A stretch of 64,000 nt of DNA from Prorocentrum cordatum (Eukaryota > Sar > Dinophyceae > Prorocentrales > Prorocentraceae). Within the stretch, counting starts at the first letter, position 1. The number at the start of each line of letters is the position of its first letter. Positions 17,432 through 26,114 of the stretch are shown piece after piece. A program made the position numbers and the translations under genes. The stretch lies in the NCBI GenBank assembly GCA_963575745.1, contig CAUYUJ010017868.1, positions 125,545-189,544 of the forward strand, given 5' to 3'. The notes below the pieces were generated by a model. It searched no databases. It was not told the origin of the DNA and saw only the letters and a list, made by a program, of their open reading frames with translations.

Positions 17432-18508
17432 ATGTCTCCGCAGCGTGCCAAGGCATGGACACGCTGCGGCAACTGCCAGCAATGCGAGTACAATGACAAG
17501 CTTCGTTCCAACGGCATGATGTGCCCAGGATGCAATCACCAGGTTAAGAAGCTGTTCAAACCCCGCGGCCCTCGTCATGTGCACTTCGAGGACGAGTCCG
17601 ACTGGGAGAGCAGCAGCGTAGGTAGCAACCGCTCGCGCGACAAGGGGCGCAAGGGCAAGGACCTGGCGATCACGCAGCTGGACGAGTTGTTGGAGAAGGC
17701 CCTGCGCACGGCGCAGGACGAGGAGATGAGGACGGCGCTCGCCGCCCAGCGGAGCCGCCTCGCCACGCTCCCCGCCGCGTCTCGTGAGACGGCGGCCGAG
17801 TCGGTCAAGCGGGCTGACGGGGCGTGGCGGGCGGCCAGCCATCGGCACGAGCAGCTGGTGGCGCAGGTGCTGAGACTCCGCTCCCAGCTCCAGGCCGCCG
17901 AGGCCAAGGAGCAGAGCGCGGCCCAGGAGCTGGTCCTCGCAGAGCGGGCCAAGAAGGGCGCCGCCGCAGCCCTGGCCAAGGCGGAGGGCATCCGCGGCTC
18001 GGAGGGGCCAGCGACCTGCGCCGACGGCTCGATGCCGACCATCAGCATTCAGATGAACCCCGAGGTCTTTGACAAGTTCGAGGACTGGGAGTGCGAGGAG
18101 AGCGACAAACAGGCGCTGCGCCAGCTCAAGTCAGAGCTGGAGACGTGGAAGCAGAGCTTCGAGTCCAAGGGCGCGGAGCTCAAGCAGTTCCTTGAGAAGG
18201 TTGCCAAGGCCGAGCAGGAGGTCCTTGGCAGGATGCAGAAGAAGCGCAAGACCACCGAGGGCGCCACAGCTGGAGTCCCAGGTGAAGGCGCTGGCGGTGG
18301 AGCCTCTAGTGGCAGCTCGTCGCCAGCGCCAGCGCCGACGGAGACAGCGCAGCCCACGGCGCAGGTCTCGGAGAGCGAGCTCAAGGCCGAGGCCGACAGG
18401 CTGTCGCAGGAGCGGTTCAAGTCGGCGTCGGCGGCCAAGGCGCTGGGCAAGGGCAACGCAGCCGTGCCGAAGGCCGCGGCCAAGCCAGGAGGCACGCCTG
18501 GTTCTTGA
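17432..18508 (+). CDS. LINE-B ORF1: Cys-rich zinc ribbon and coiled-coil protein
   Basis: I take the ATG at 17432 as start (358 residues); the frame is open further upstream without an ATG. The N-terminus has W9, C12, C15, C18, C31 and C34, a ribbon related in position to the ORF1 finger of LINE-A. Residues about 85-190 and 220-280 are rich in Ala, Glu, Lys, Arg, Gln and Leu with heptad spacing and probably form coiled coils. A Lys-rich KKRK and a Ser/Pro/Ala low-complexity tail follow. The likely role is RNA binding and multimerisation as in other LINE ORF1 proteins (inference). The stop is TGA. Confidence 0.82.
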   Translation: MSPQRAKAWTRCGNCQQCEYNDKLRSNGMMCPGCNHQVKKLFKPRGPRHVHFEDESDWESSSVGSNRSRDKGRKGKDLAITQLDELLEKALRTAQDEEMRTALAAQRSRLATLPAASRETAAESVKRADGAWRAASHRHEQLVAQVLRLRSQLQAAEAKEQSAAQELVLAERAKKGAAAALAKAEGIRGSEGPATCADGSMPTISIQMNPEVFDKFEDWECEESDKQALRQLKSELETWKQSFESKGAELKQFLEKVAKAEQEVLGRMQKKRKTTEGATAGVPGEGAGGGASSGSSSPAPAPTETAQPTAQVSESELKAEADRLSQERFKSASAAKALGKGNAAVPKAAAKPGGTPGS

Positions 18509-18596
18509 CTAGGATCTGCAAGTGCTGACGCTGTTGCGGCGAATCAGCAGCATGAGGGAGCCAGTGTTTCTACTGGAACAACTACCACTACAATGA

Positions 18597-19475
18597 TGTT
18601 TTTTCTCGAACGTCACATGCATGGGCGACAAGGCCTGGAACTTCATCGAGGCAATGTCGTCCATTCATGATCTTCTAGCCGTGTGCGAGACACACATTGG
18701 GAAGCAAGCTGTGAGCAAGTGGTCTGCCCGTGCTCGTCAGGCATCGTTGAAGCTGTTCGCGAACCCCGCCAGGCCGAAGTCCAAGTGGATCAAGCCCGAC
18801 GAGCAGATGGACAGTCACAGCAATGAAGGGGGCGAGTGGCTACTCACTCGCATTCATCGACCTGTTCAATTACTGGCTGAAGCGCGTGCTGCAAGTGGGC
18901 TACGCGCTGAGCGTGGCAACATGTACGACGGGTTCGTGCCGTGCGTCACTCACATGAGAGGTTTTTCTCTGGCCATATTTTGCTTATACGGGCACTCAGG
19001 CATAGGATTTCGTGATGCCAACGTTGGCCGACTCAGGAAGCTAGGTTGTCTGCTGCGGTCTTTACAGATTCCATGGATCGTAGCTGCAGACTGGAACCTG
19101 CCACCAGAGAGCGTAGTTCGGTCAGGATGGTTGGAGCGTGTTGGAGGCCAGATTGTACGCTCCGATGCACAGTTCACTTGCACGCCAGCAGCTGGGAAAG
19201 CACCCAGTCATGTGGATTATTTGATAGTGAGTCACGCGGCACGTGTATATGTTCGTCACGTTCTGCCCGTCGTCGCCGTGCCATGGAAACCACATATCGG
19301 TCTCAGTATAGAGTTAGTGTCCCAAGGCGCCCAGTTGTACACTAGGTACCTCGATCTCCCTGCTCGCCTTCCTCAGGTCTCTGTCAGGCAACGCCCAGAT
19401 CCAAATCCAGTTTGGCCAAGACCAAGAGGGCGTTTTCAAGGTTGGAGGCGAAGCAGGAACGTGATGCGCGTTTAA
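18597..19475 (+). CDS. LINE-B ORF2, APE-like endonuclease part
   Basis: The frame opens at 18597 after a TGA; the first ATG is 18621, which falls inside the first endonuclease motif (FFSNVTCMGD). Landmarks are AVCETHIG with catalytic Glu, AADWNLPPE (usually GDWN or GDFN; Gly is replaced by Ala), HVDYLIV with Asp, and KPHIGL with His. The frame ends at a TAA (19473-19475) only because of a one-base shift near 19405-19440; homology continues in the next frame. The starting ATG is therefore uncertain, and expression of ORF2 from ORF1 mRNA is unexplained. Confidence 0.8.
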   Translation, partial: CFFSNVTCMGDKAWNFIEAMSSIHDLLAVCETHIGKQAVSKWSARARQASLKLFANPARPKSKWIKPDEQMDSHSNEGGEWLLTRIHRPVQLLAEARAASGLRAERGNMYDGFVPCVTHMRGFSLAIFCLYGHSGIGFRDANVGRLRKLGCLLRSLQIPWIVAADWNLPPESVVRSGWLERVGGQIVRSDAQFTCTPAAGKAPSHVDYLIVSHAARVYVRHVLPVVAVPWKPHIGLSIELVSQGAQLYTRYLDLPARLPQVSVRQRPDPNPVWPRPRGRFQGWRRSRNVMRV

Positions 19476-22400
19476 AAGATTGGTTTTCCTCGGGGCTTGG
19501 TCTCGAAGAGGGGGCGGAAGATAATCGCGGCTCGGGTCTTGGTCTCGTTCCCTCCCTGCCTCCCCAACCCTCGGCCCACAACTGCGTGGACACCCACTGC
19601 GAGGACGGTGGTGAACCCGTTTGCTCAGGCGACGAGTGGGAGGGCTGCTCGGAGGACGACCCCTGGGCGGACGAGACCGTTTTCAGACCCGCGGCCGCCC
19701 CGCCTCTCTCGTGCCCCGAGGCTGCTCTTACAGTCGGACAGTCAGAGGATGTCAATGCAGTCCCGCGCGAGCCGTCGGATTTCCCCCACCAAGCCGCCCA
19801 GGGGTCATCTTCCGAGGGGCAGTCCGACGCGCTAAAGTGGCAGCCCGGCTTTCTCATCCCTAGCAGTTCTTGGCATGAGCAAAGACAGAGCATCGGGTTC
19901 ACCCCTGCCTGTGCCTGCCCCCCCGCTCCTGCGATTGCTAGGACCATAGCCTACCACCTCGGCTCAAACGATTCGGCTGTGTTGAGCGGCTTGTGCGCCA
20001 GCTGGATTCGTACGGTCGAGGCATCCATACACTCGCACCATAAGCAAGTCTTCTCTGGAGTGTCACGCGGGTCGGCACCTCAGTTCCAAGTGGCTTGTGT
20101 CCAGCAGGCTACACCGATTAGAGTCGCGCCGCTACGTGATCGTGTCTGCAGTTGGTGGACACGGGCGAGCACAGTGATCAGTAGTATTACACGACATCTT
20201 CGGAGGACAGGGGGTGTCAGGCAATTGAATATGTTGTACGACTTCCCAGCCGAGGTATTAGGTCTGGAGTTGATGCAGTGCATGGCGGCGCTGTGTTTGC
20301 GCCAGTCAGGCACGTGCTCGGAGCCCTTCGCTCCCCTGCGTTCTATTGTCCAAGGCCCCCGCGGAGGCACGCGATTCGCCAAGTGCGCGACGTACCACAT
20401 CATGCATCGGCTCACGACGGTGCACGTGGGCATGTCTCAGCGGCTGTGGATTGATGACCTCAGCCAGTCGATTAAGAGTACCAGCGAGACGATGCGCAAC
20501 AAGCTCGTGCGGTGCCCGGTGGACACATGCAGGTCGATGCAGCGCGCGGGTTTGTCCATCTCGCCGAAGAGCGTTGTTGCGCGCACGAAGCTGGACGACG
20601 CCAAAGCCATTGTGGGGAGAGTTCGCGCCCATGGATTTGTGGTCAAAGCTGCGCAGCAGGCGCCATATCTGGGGGCCGACCACGGTGGCGGGCCTCGTCG
20701 CGCACGTGCCAGTCGGACAGCTAGGCAAGCTAAGCACAAAACCATGCACAAGCGAGTTATCAAACATGCCAGAGCCACTCGTCGGCATGGTCTTACGTCA
20801 AGGTTGGAGCAGCAGGGGGCCCAAGCGGCTGGGGCCCACGGACACCAGCTCCACGGCGCATTCGGAGACGTCATGACACAACTACGCAGGAAATTCGGCA
20901 ACGCTGTTGGACCCAAGATGCCAGGTCGATGTCTCACGACGCTGACTGATTTGAAAGCAGTTGGCAGGGACCCAGCGTGCAAACTTCCTCGCGGGTGTCT
21001 TCGTCTCTGGCTTACCTGCTGGGTGCGCCAGCCAACTATCCATGACAGCATCATGCTCACGTGGCCTGGGCTTGTTCAAGAGATGAGAGCTATGCCGCCG
21101 AGTCAGAGGACACGGCACGCCCGCGGCCCTCAGGGCGCAGTGATCTGTTACCTTCTGCAGGCGGGGTGGCGGCCAGATTCACCGACAAGCTGGACCACGC
21201 CGACAGCGGATGACGGTCAAGGGCACACATGGCAGTTTCCGGTTGACAATCTCACGGGCATTGAGCACTTAGACGTACCCAGCGCCTTTTTCGACGAGTA
21301 TGAGAGTACTGTGCAGAATGGTTTGTGGACACGTGCAGCTCAACACCATGAAGGAGCAGGACTTGAAGGTGGGGCCTGCAATCAGTCGCACCGTCGTCTG
21401 CTACGGCACCTTGGGGGCGCTCCTGGCGGTCGACGACTTGCAGGCCTTATGCTTGCGATCGCCGTCGGGGCCACGTGGTCCCGCACACGGCGGCAGGAAC
21501 GGACCAAGCAGGAGATGTCCCAGGATTGCCTTCGGTGCCGTGGTCATCGTGAGACGGCTTTTCATCGTGTGTGGGCCTGCGAAGGCCGATGCAAGCATGA
21601 CATAGATCAGATCACGGAACAGTATGTTGGAGAAGCCTACACTCTGGGGGAGGCTGACGCCTGCTTCTGGACCAGAGGTCTCATCCCAGCGGCGTGGCTG
21701 TCCGTGGAGGCTCCGCAGGAGCATGAGAGTTGGAGTACCACTGGCGTTGACTTCGTCGAGGGGTGCTTCGGCGAGGGCACGCGCGAGACGCCGCTCTACA
21801 TCTTCGGCGACGCCAGCGGGGGGCGCGAGAGAAGTGACCCACGGCTTCGGCGTGTGGGATGCGGACTGGCCTGCCTGCACGACCTCGCCGACGACATGGA
21901 GTTGTTCCTTGGCGTGTGGGGAGGCCTGCCAGGCCCTCGGCAGACGGTACCAAGAGGAGAGCTTATTGCTTTCTACTTGGCCCTGAGGGGCAGCCGTGGG
22001 CATCTCGTCTACACGACCGACCACGAAAGTGTTATCATCGGATGGTACAATCATCGGTATCGTAGCCCTGAGGGACCAAACAGCGATTTGTGGTGGCAGA
22101 TCGGAGTTCATCTCGGCCAGCATCCTGGACTCCAGTGCACGATGCTCTTCGTCCACTCGCACCTCGAGGCCGCCGACGTGCTGCGAGGCAAGGCGCCTCG
22201 CCTGCTGGTGGAGGGCAACGCTTTGGCTGACGCCTTCGCCGCGCTCGGAGCTGACGGCGCAAGGGTGCCTGAAATGAGTCGTGCCCGTGTCCAGGCCACT
22301 GAGCATAAAGCGCTTTTGGTTAGAATGAGGATTCTCCAGAGCACTATTGAGACGTTAGCAATTGAGCAGGAGCATGAGAAGAGCCTCGGTCGGAAAGCTG

Positions 22401-22666
22401 CCCGCCGTGTCCAACCTAGGCATCCTGCCCCCTCTGTCTGCGCAATGTTCTCGTCCCAGCATGTCTTGTGTGAGCCTAATGCCGCTAAGTGTGGCAGATG
22501 TAAGGGCACAGCCACCAAAGCGATGCGTAAGGACTGGCTAACCTCCTCTTGTTTTGACTTAATTAGTGTGGACGGGATTTTGTTCGATCCCCCCCTGGGC
22601 GGCGGGTGCACATCGCAGGGGGTTTTCCCGATCCGACACATAATTTGGGGCATCACGCGGGATTGA
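19412..22666 (+). CDS. LINE-B ORF2, RT-RNase H part with damaged RT motif A
   Basis: The 1084-codon frame starts with a basic stretch (AKTKRAFSRLEAKQERDARL) and a long acidic, Ser/Pro-rich linker. RT motif B (IVQGPRGG) and motif C (LWIDDL, 20447-20461) are recognisable. At the expected site of motif A, where LINE-C and D have DLEKFYD and DMEKFFD, B reads HLRRTGG, so the catalytic Asp seems lost. A CCHC-like knuckle (CLRC, HRVWAC) precedes RNase H with FGDASGG, PRGELIAF, YTTDHES and NALADAF. A Cys motif (CGRCKG) follows. The element is probably not autonomous. An alternative is a local indel pair hiding motif A in another frame, but I could not find it there. Confidence 0.82.
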   Translation: MAKTKRAFSRLEAKQERDARLKDWFSSGLGLEEGAEDNRGSGLGLVPSLPPQPSAHNCVDTHCEDGGEPVCSGDEWEGCSEDDPWADETVFRPAAAPPLSCPEAALTVGQSEDVNAVPREPSDFPHQAAQGSSSEGQSDALKWQPGFLIPSSSWHEQRQSIGFTPACACPPAPAIARTIAYHLGSNDSAVLSGLCASWIRTVEASIHSHHKQVFSGVSRGSAPQFQVACVQQATPIRVAPLRDRVCSWWTRASTVISSITRHLRRTGGVRQLNMLYDFPAEVLGLELMQCMAALCLRQSGTCSEPFAPLRSIVQGPRGGTRFAKCATYHIMHRLTTVHVGMSQRLWIDDLSQSIKSTSETMRNKLVRCPVDTCRSMQRAGLSISPKSVVARTKLDDAKAIVGRVRAHGFVVKAAQQAPYLGADHGGGPRRARASRTARQAKHKTMHKRVIKHARATRRHGLTSRLEQQGAQAAGAHGHQLHGAFGDVMTQLRRKFGNAVGPKMPGRCLTTLTDLKAVGRDPACKLPRGCLRLWLTCWVRQPTIHDSIMLTWPGLVQEMRAMPPSQRTRHARGPQGAVICYLLQAGWRPDSPTSWTTPTADDGQGHTWQFPVDNLTGIEHLDVPSAFFDEYESTVQNGLWTRAAQHHEGAGLEGGACNQSHRRLLRHLGGAPGGRRLAGLMLAIAVGATWSRTRRQERTKQEMSQDCLRCRGHRETAFHRVWACEGRCKHDIDQITEQYVGEAYTLGEADACFWTRGLIPAAWLSVEAPQEHESWSTTGVDFVEGCFGEGTRETPLYIFGDASGGRERSDPRLRRVGCGLACLHDLADDMELFLGVWGGLPGPRQTVPRGELIAFYLALRGSRGHLVYTTDHESVIIGWYNHRYRSPEGPNSDLWWQIGVHLGQHPGLQCTMLFVHSHLEAADVLRGKAPRLLVEGNALADAFAALGADGARVPEMSRARVQATEHKALLVRMRILQSTIETLAIEQEHEKSLGRKAARRVQPRHPAPSVCAMFSSQHVLCEPNAAKCGRCKGTATKAMRKDWLTSSCFDLISVDGILFDPPLGGGCTSQGVFPIRHIIWGITRD

Positions 22667-22848
22667 GAGTCTGGTTCTGTTCAGCGTGCGGGTTCTATGC
22701 AGCTCAGCAGCTTAAGGAACTAGCAAAGCCGTGTGTTGGGCGTTTTGAAGGTAATCGGTCCGATTATCTTGATAGGATTTCGCGTGGAATTTGGCCCAAA
22801 GCTTACAGCAGAGCTGAGCTAGCCAAGAAGCAGACATCTGTCGTTTAA
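22606..22848 (+). pseudogene. LINE-B ORF2 C-terminal Cys motif, frameshifted
   Basis: This 80-codon frame restores homology to LINE-D: DPTHNLGHHAGL, then FCSACGFYAAQQLKELAKPC, against HPTHVL and FCRCCGYFAANV..KLAKPC in D. It ends in RISRGIWPK and a TAA. The shift from the main RT frame lies around 22600-22660 near a run of C. It is the true end of ORF2, displaced by an indel. Confidence 0.8.
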
Positions 22849-22860
22849 GTAGTTTGTCCC

Positions 22861-22893
22861 CGACCTAGTCGCTACATCCAGAACTCCAGAACT
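22861..22893 (+). other. LINE-B 3' stem-loop and terminal tandem duplication
   Basis: CGAC-CTA-GTCG (22861-22871) is a 4-bp stem. Seven bases on, CCAGAACT is repeated exactly twice (22878-22885 and 22886-22893), directly followed by CCTCCTG and the CTC array. LINE-C and D end in the same style with different sequences. Confidence 0.65.
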
Positions 22894-22951
22894 CCTCCTG
22901 CTCCCTCCCCCTCCTCCTCCTCCTCCTCCTCCTCCTCCTCCTCCTCCTCGG
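22894..22951. repeat. CTC array at the 3' edge of LINE-B
   Basis: CTC repeats with CTGCTCCCTCCC at the start; the same unit and strand as the array at the 5' edge. Confidence 0.95.
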
Positions 22952-23415
22952 GCGCTTGACGCTCGCAGGGCGCATCCCGCCCTTGCCGTCGCTCAGACGC
23001 CCATTTCGCGTGCAGGTGTCGGTTTCGCGCGTTCCTTGTTTGCTCGATGATCCAGGATGCTCCTCGTTGGCCCTCGCCGAAAAAAGGCACACGCCCGAGC
23101 GATGCCAAGAGCCTGTCCAACAGGGGACTTCGGACTTCGTCGTGACATCCGCGTCGTCGCGGTGGCAGGTCATCCACAAGCACCCACGTGCCCGAGGTCC
23201 ACGCAGCCACATTCTGCAAGCATCCTGGGGAGGGCTCTACGACCTCGACGCCCCTGGCACTCCCGCGCCTGTCCTTCTGTTGCGAGGCCTTCCTTTCTCC
23301 GAGCCCCTGCCCCCGCCCCCGTGCCGCCCTGCCCCTGCCTTTCTGTTACACGATCTTCCCCTTGCCCTGCCCACCCCGCCCCGTTGACGGCGATCTGCCC
23401 CCCCTCCTAGGGGAA
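22952..23415. other. Unclassified sequence
   Basis: GC-rich unique sequence. Frames are open on both strands but have no recognisable domain and mixed, arginine-rich composition. Confidence 0.4.
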
Positions 23416-23419
23416 AGGA

Positions 23420-23598
23420 CGATGACATAGACATGAGTAACCTCGGAGGTGCGCGCGGATGCCTCGGATCGGCGCTGGGGCCCCCTGGCAATGCCTCCAG
23501 CGCCCGCCCCTGGCGCGCTCCGCTTGCCAGGGAGGGGGGTCCAGCGCCGATCCGATGAATCTGCGCGGACCTCCGAGATGTTATGTCCATGTCATCGC
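23420..23598. repeat. Long imperfect hairpin, foldback/MITE-like
   Basis: The left arm 23420-23493 pairs with the right arm 23524-23598. Shared blocks are CGATGACAT.GACAT, CCTCGGAGGT.CGCGC, TCGGATCGGCGCTGG and CCCTGGCAA, with a few mismatches. About 30 bp form the loop. A further GGACCTCCGAGGTGC word lies outside at 23762-23776. No coding potential. It resembles a foldback transposon or a hairpin RNA source. Confidence 0.8.
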
Positions 23599-23645
23599 TT
23601 GATTATCTTGGGACTCTTGGGGCCTCTGGGCGTCCGTCGGGCGAA

Positions 23646-23735
23646 TGTTCGTTCGTTCATTCGTTCGTTCGTTCGTTCTTCTTCTTCTTCTCATTCCTCC
23701 TCCTCCTCCTCCTCCTCCTCCTCCTCCTCCTCTCC
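23646..23735. repeat. GTTC, CTT and CTC compound microsatellite
   Basis: GTTC tetranucleotide repeats (about 23648-23680) change to CTT and then to CTC. Confidence 0.95.
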
Positions 23736-24116
23736 GCAGCCTCGCGGCCTTGCAGCGTCGCGGACCTCCGAGGTGCTTTAGGCTAATGTCACTATTTGCT
23801 CCCCAAGTCTCGTGCCACTGGCACTCCGCCCACTCCGCGCCCCGCGGGCACTCCGCGCAGCGCGGGCCGCGCCCCGCGGGTCGGACTCCGAGTGCCCCGC
23901 GCCTCCGGACTGCCCACTCCGGCCCGCGGGGCGCGGAGTGCCCTCCGCGGGGCTCCTCCGTGAGCGCGCGCCCACTCGTGCCCGACGCGCTGGCATGTCC
24001 GTGCGCTGTGCGGGCGTTCTTTCGCCGCCGTGCTCGGCGACAGTCTGTCCCCGGCCCTGCGGCCAGGAGCAGAGCAGTGCGGCGGCGAACCAAAAAAGAA
24101 GTTGCTCTGCCCTCGC
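23736..24116. other. GC-rich spacer with repeated CACTCCG words
   Basis: CACTCCGCGC, CCCGCGGG and GCGGGC recur at about 23820-23960. No gene recognised; long frames here merge with the flanking repeats. Confidence 0.4.
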
Positions 24117-24129
24117 CTGCCCCTCCTCC

Positions 24130-24161
<32 letters not shown>

Positions 24162-24174
24162 ATCGTCGTCGTCG

Positions 24175-24222
<48 letters not shown>

Positions 24223-24313
24223 GCATCAGCATCATCATCATCATCATCATCGTCATCTTCATCAGCATCATCGTCATCTTCATCAGCATCATCAGCATCA
24301 TCAGCATCATCAG

Positions 24314-24355
<42 letters not shown>

Positions 24356-24360
24356 TTTCG
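24117..24360. repeat. CTC then CAT/ATC trinucleotide array
   Basis: CTC repeats (24120-24155) change through TCG to nearly pure CAT repeats with CAG and CGT variants. The plus-strand poly-His/Ser/Ile frames and minus-strand poly-Asp/Met frames are repeat shadows. Confidence 0.95.
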
Positions 24361-24840
24361 TGCGCGTCCCTCCCTCCTCCTCCCTCATGCTCCCTCTTAC
24401 TCCGCCTCCTCCTTCTCCTCCTTCGCCTCCTCCTCCTCCTCATTCCTGCTCCCTCCTCCTCCTCCTCCTCCTCCTCCTGCTCCTCCCTCCTGCATCTTCC
24501 TGCCTCCCCCACTCCGTCTCCTCCTCCTTCTCCTCATCATCATCATCCTCCGCCTACTCCTCAACCTCTCCTCCTCCTCCTCCTCCTCCTCCTCCTCCTC
24601 CTCGCCTTCCTTCGAGCCTTCAAAGTGCAAATTCATTCGAATATCGATGCTTATCCTTCCTCCTTGCCCGCTCCCCCTTTCCCTCCTGCTCTTCCTGCTG
24701 TTGCTGCTCTTTCTCCTTCTCCTTCTCTTCCCTATCGTCCTCCTCCTCCTCCTCGTCCACCTCACTCCTCCTCGTCCACCTCCTCCTCCTCCTTCTTTTC
24801 CTCCCTCCACTCCTCGCTTGGCAGCGCCATCTAGGTCCCT
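24361..24840. repeat. Imperfect CTC/TCC polypyrimidine region
   Basis: CTC and TCC words with many interruptions, including a unique island near 24620-24660. No gene supported. Confidence 0.85.
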
Positions 24841-25029
24841 GACGCCAGCTACCTTTGCTTCATCCCCCTTGGATTATATCACGACCTCCACGTCTCCTGG
24901 CGCCGGGGCAACGTGATAGAAGGCTGGCCATGGCCGCCTGTGTTCAATCGTTTTGCTCTCACCATTCATGCGCAGCTGACGGCATCATCCCAATCAATAA
25001 AAGCTCCCTCCTCCATTCCCCCCTCACCA

Positions 25030-25040
25030 TCACACCGCTG

Positions 25041-25094
<54 letters not shown>

Positions 25095-25575
25095 ACATCA
25101 TCAGCATCAGCATCAGCATCAACGTCAGCATCATCATCATCAACACCATCATCATCACCACCACCATCCCCATCATCATCATCATCAACACCATCATCAT
25201 CACCACCACCACCATCCTCATCATCAGCAGCATCATCGTCATCATCATCAGCAGCATCATCATGATCATCATGATCGTCATCATCATCATCATCATCATC
25301 AACAACATCATCACCATAATCGTCGTCATCATCAGCATCATCATTATCATCATCAGCATCAGCAACAGCATCATCAGCAGCAGCATCACCATCAGCAGCA
25401 TCATCATCCTCATCATCACCATCAGGATCAGCATCAGCGCCATCATAATCCTCATCATCGCGAGCATCATCAGCATCAGCAGCAGCAGCATAATCAGCAT
25501 CATCATCAGCATCATTGCCATCATCGTCGTCAGCATCAGCATCATCACCCACCACCATCACTAGAATCATCACCC
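25030..25575. repeat. CAT/ATC trinucleotide array
   Basis: About 545 bp of CAT repeats with CAC, CAG, CGT and AAC variants. Variant units cluster towards the right end (25320-25560), as expected for an array decaying from one side. Confidence 0.95.
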
Positions 25576-25860
25576 CACCATCACCATTACTCATGTCATC
25601 GTCATACGGTCGAAGCGCTGCAATAAGGAACGCCACATTAGGAACCTAAGAGCTTTCCTGACCACGTCGGGCCTCGGCCACGAATAGGCTCCCCAACCCA
25701 GATCTAAGGAAACAGCCCCCGAACCCGAGCCCCTCCCAAGCACAACGTGGTCCTTACTTCAGCGCCCCGACTGGAATCACCCCCTTCCCCGCGACGCCCC
25801 CTTCCCCGCGGCGCCACCACCATCACGATCATCCCCCCACCACCGTCATCAGAATCACCA
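25576..25860. other. Unclassified spacer before LINE-C flank
   Basis: Unique sequence with a CCCCGCG.CGCC doublet near 25786-25812. No gene recognised. Confidence 0.4.
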
Positions 25861-25993
25861 CCCACCACCCACCACCCACCTCCTCCTCCTCCTCCTCCTC
25901 CTCCTCCTCCTCCTCCTCCTCCTCCTCGGTCCTCATCCTCAGTCCTCCTCCTCGATCCTCCTCCTCCTCCTCCTCTTCCTCCTCCTCCTCCTC
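25861..25993. repeat. CAC and CTC arrays at the 5' edge of LINE-C
   Basis: CCACCCA repeats (25858-25880) followed by CTC repeats to 25993. The LINE-C start TCAAGCC follows directly. Confidence 0.93.
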
Positions 25994-26114
25994 TCAAGCC
26001 TTGTGGCCCGAGACGCGCGCGACCGCCGCGCGCGCGAGGGCCGCCTGCGATACACGAACCGTCGTTGGGCGCGCGCGGGGTGGGCCCGCAGCGTCACCGC
26101 GGCCCGTGGCTTGA

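Larger units (their letters stand above)
17281..22893 (+). mobile_element. LINE-B, full-length but frameshifted non-LTR element
   Basis: Contains ORF1, an endonuclease, a long RT-RNase H frame and a Cys-motif C-terminus. It starts TCAAGCC..TTGGG.TCGAG directly after a CTC array and ends with a stem-loop and an 8-nt tandem duplication directly before another CTC array. Internal breaks are a frameshift near 19405-19440 and one near 22600-22660. The C-terminal motif is close to that of LINE-D (CG[FY][FY]AA, then LAKPC), so B and D are likely related families. Confidence 0.87.

Noticed and set aside
22790-22810. Dinoflagellate spliced-leader relic (TTTGGCCCAAAG)
   Set aside because: It is within the LINE-B coding end and matches the leader only over a few bases.
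25030-25575. CRISPR-like array
   Set aside because: Unit length is three bases and no spacers exist; it is a microsatellite. No cas genes are present.
24030-25636. Long frames encoding poly-His, poly-Ser, poly-Ile or poly-Asp
   Set aside because: They are translations of CAT/ATC and CTC microsatellites, open on both strands and in several frames.
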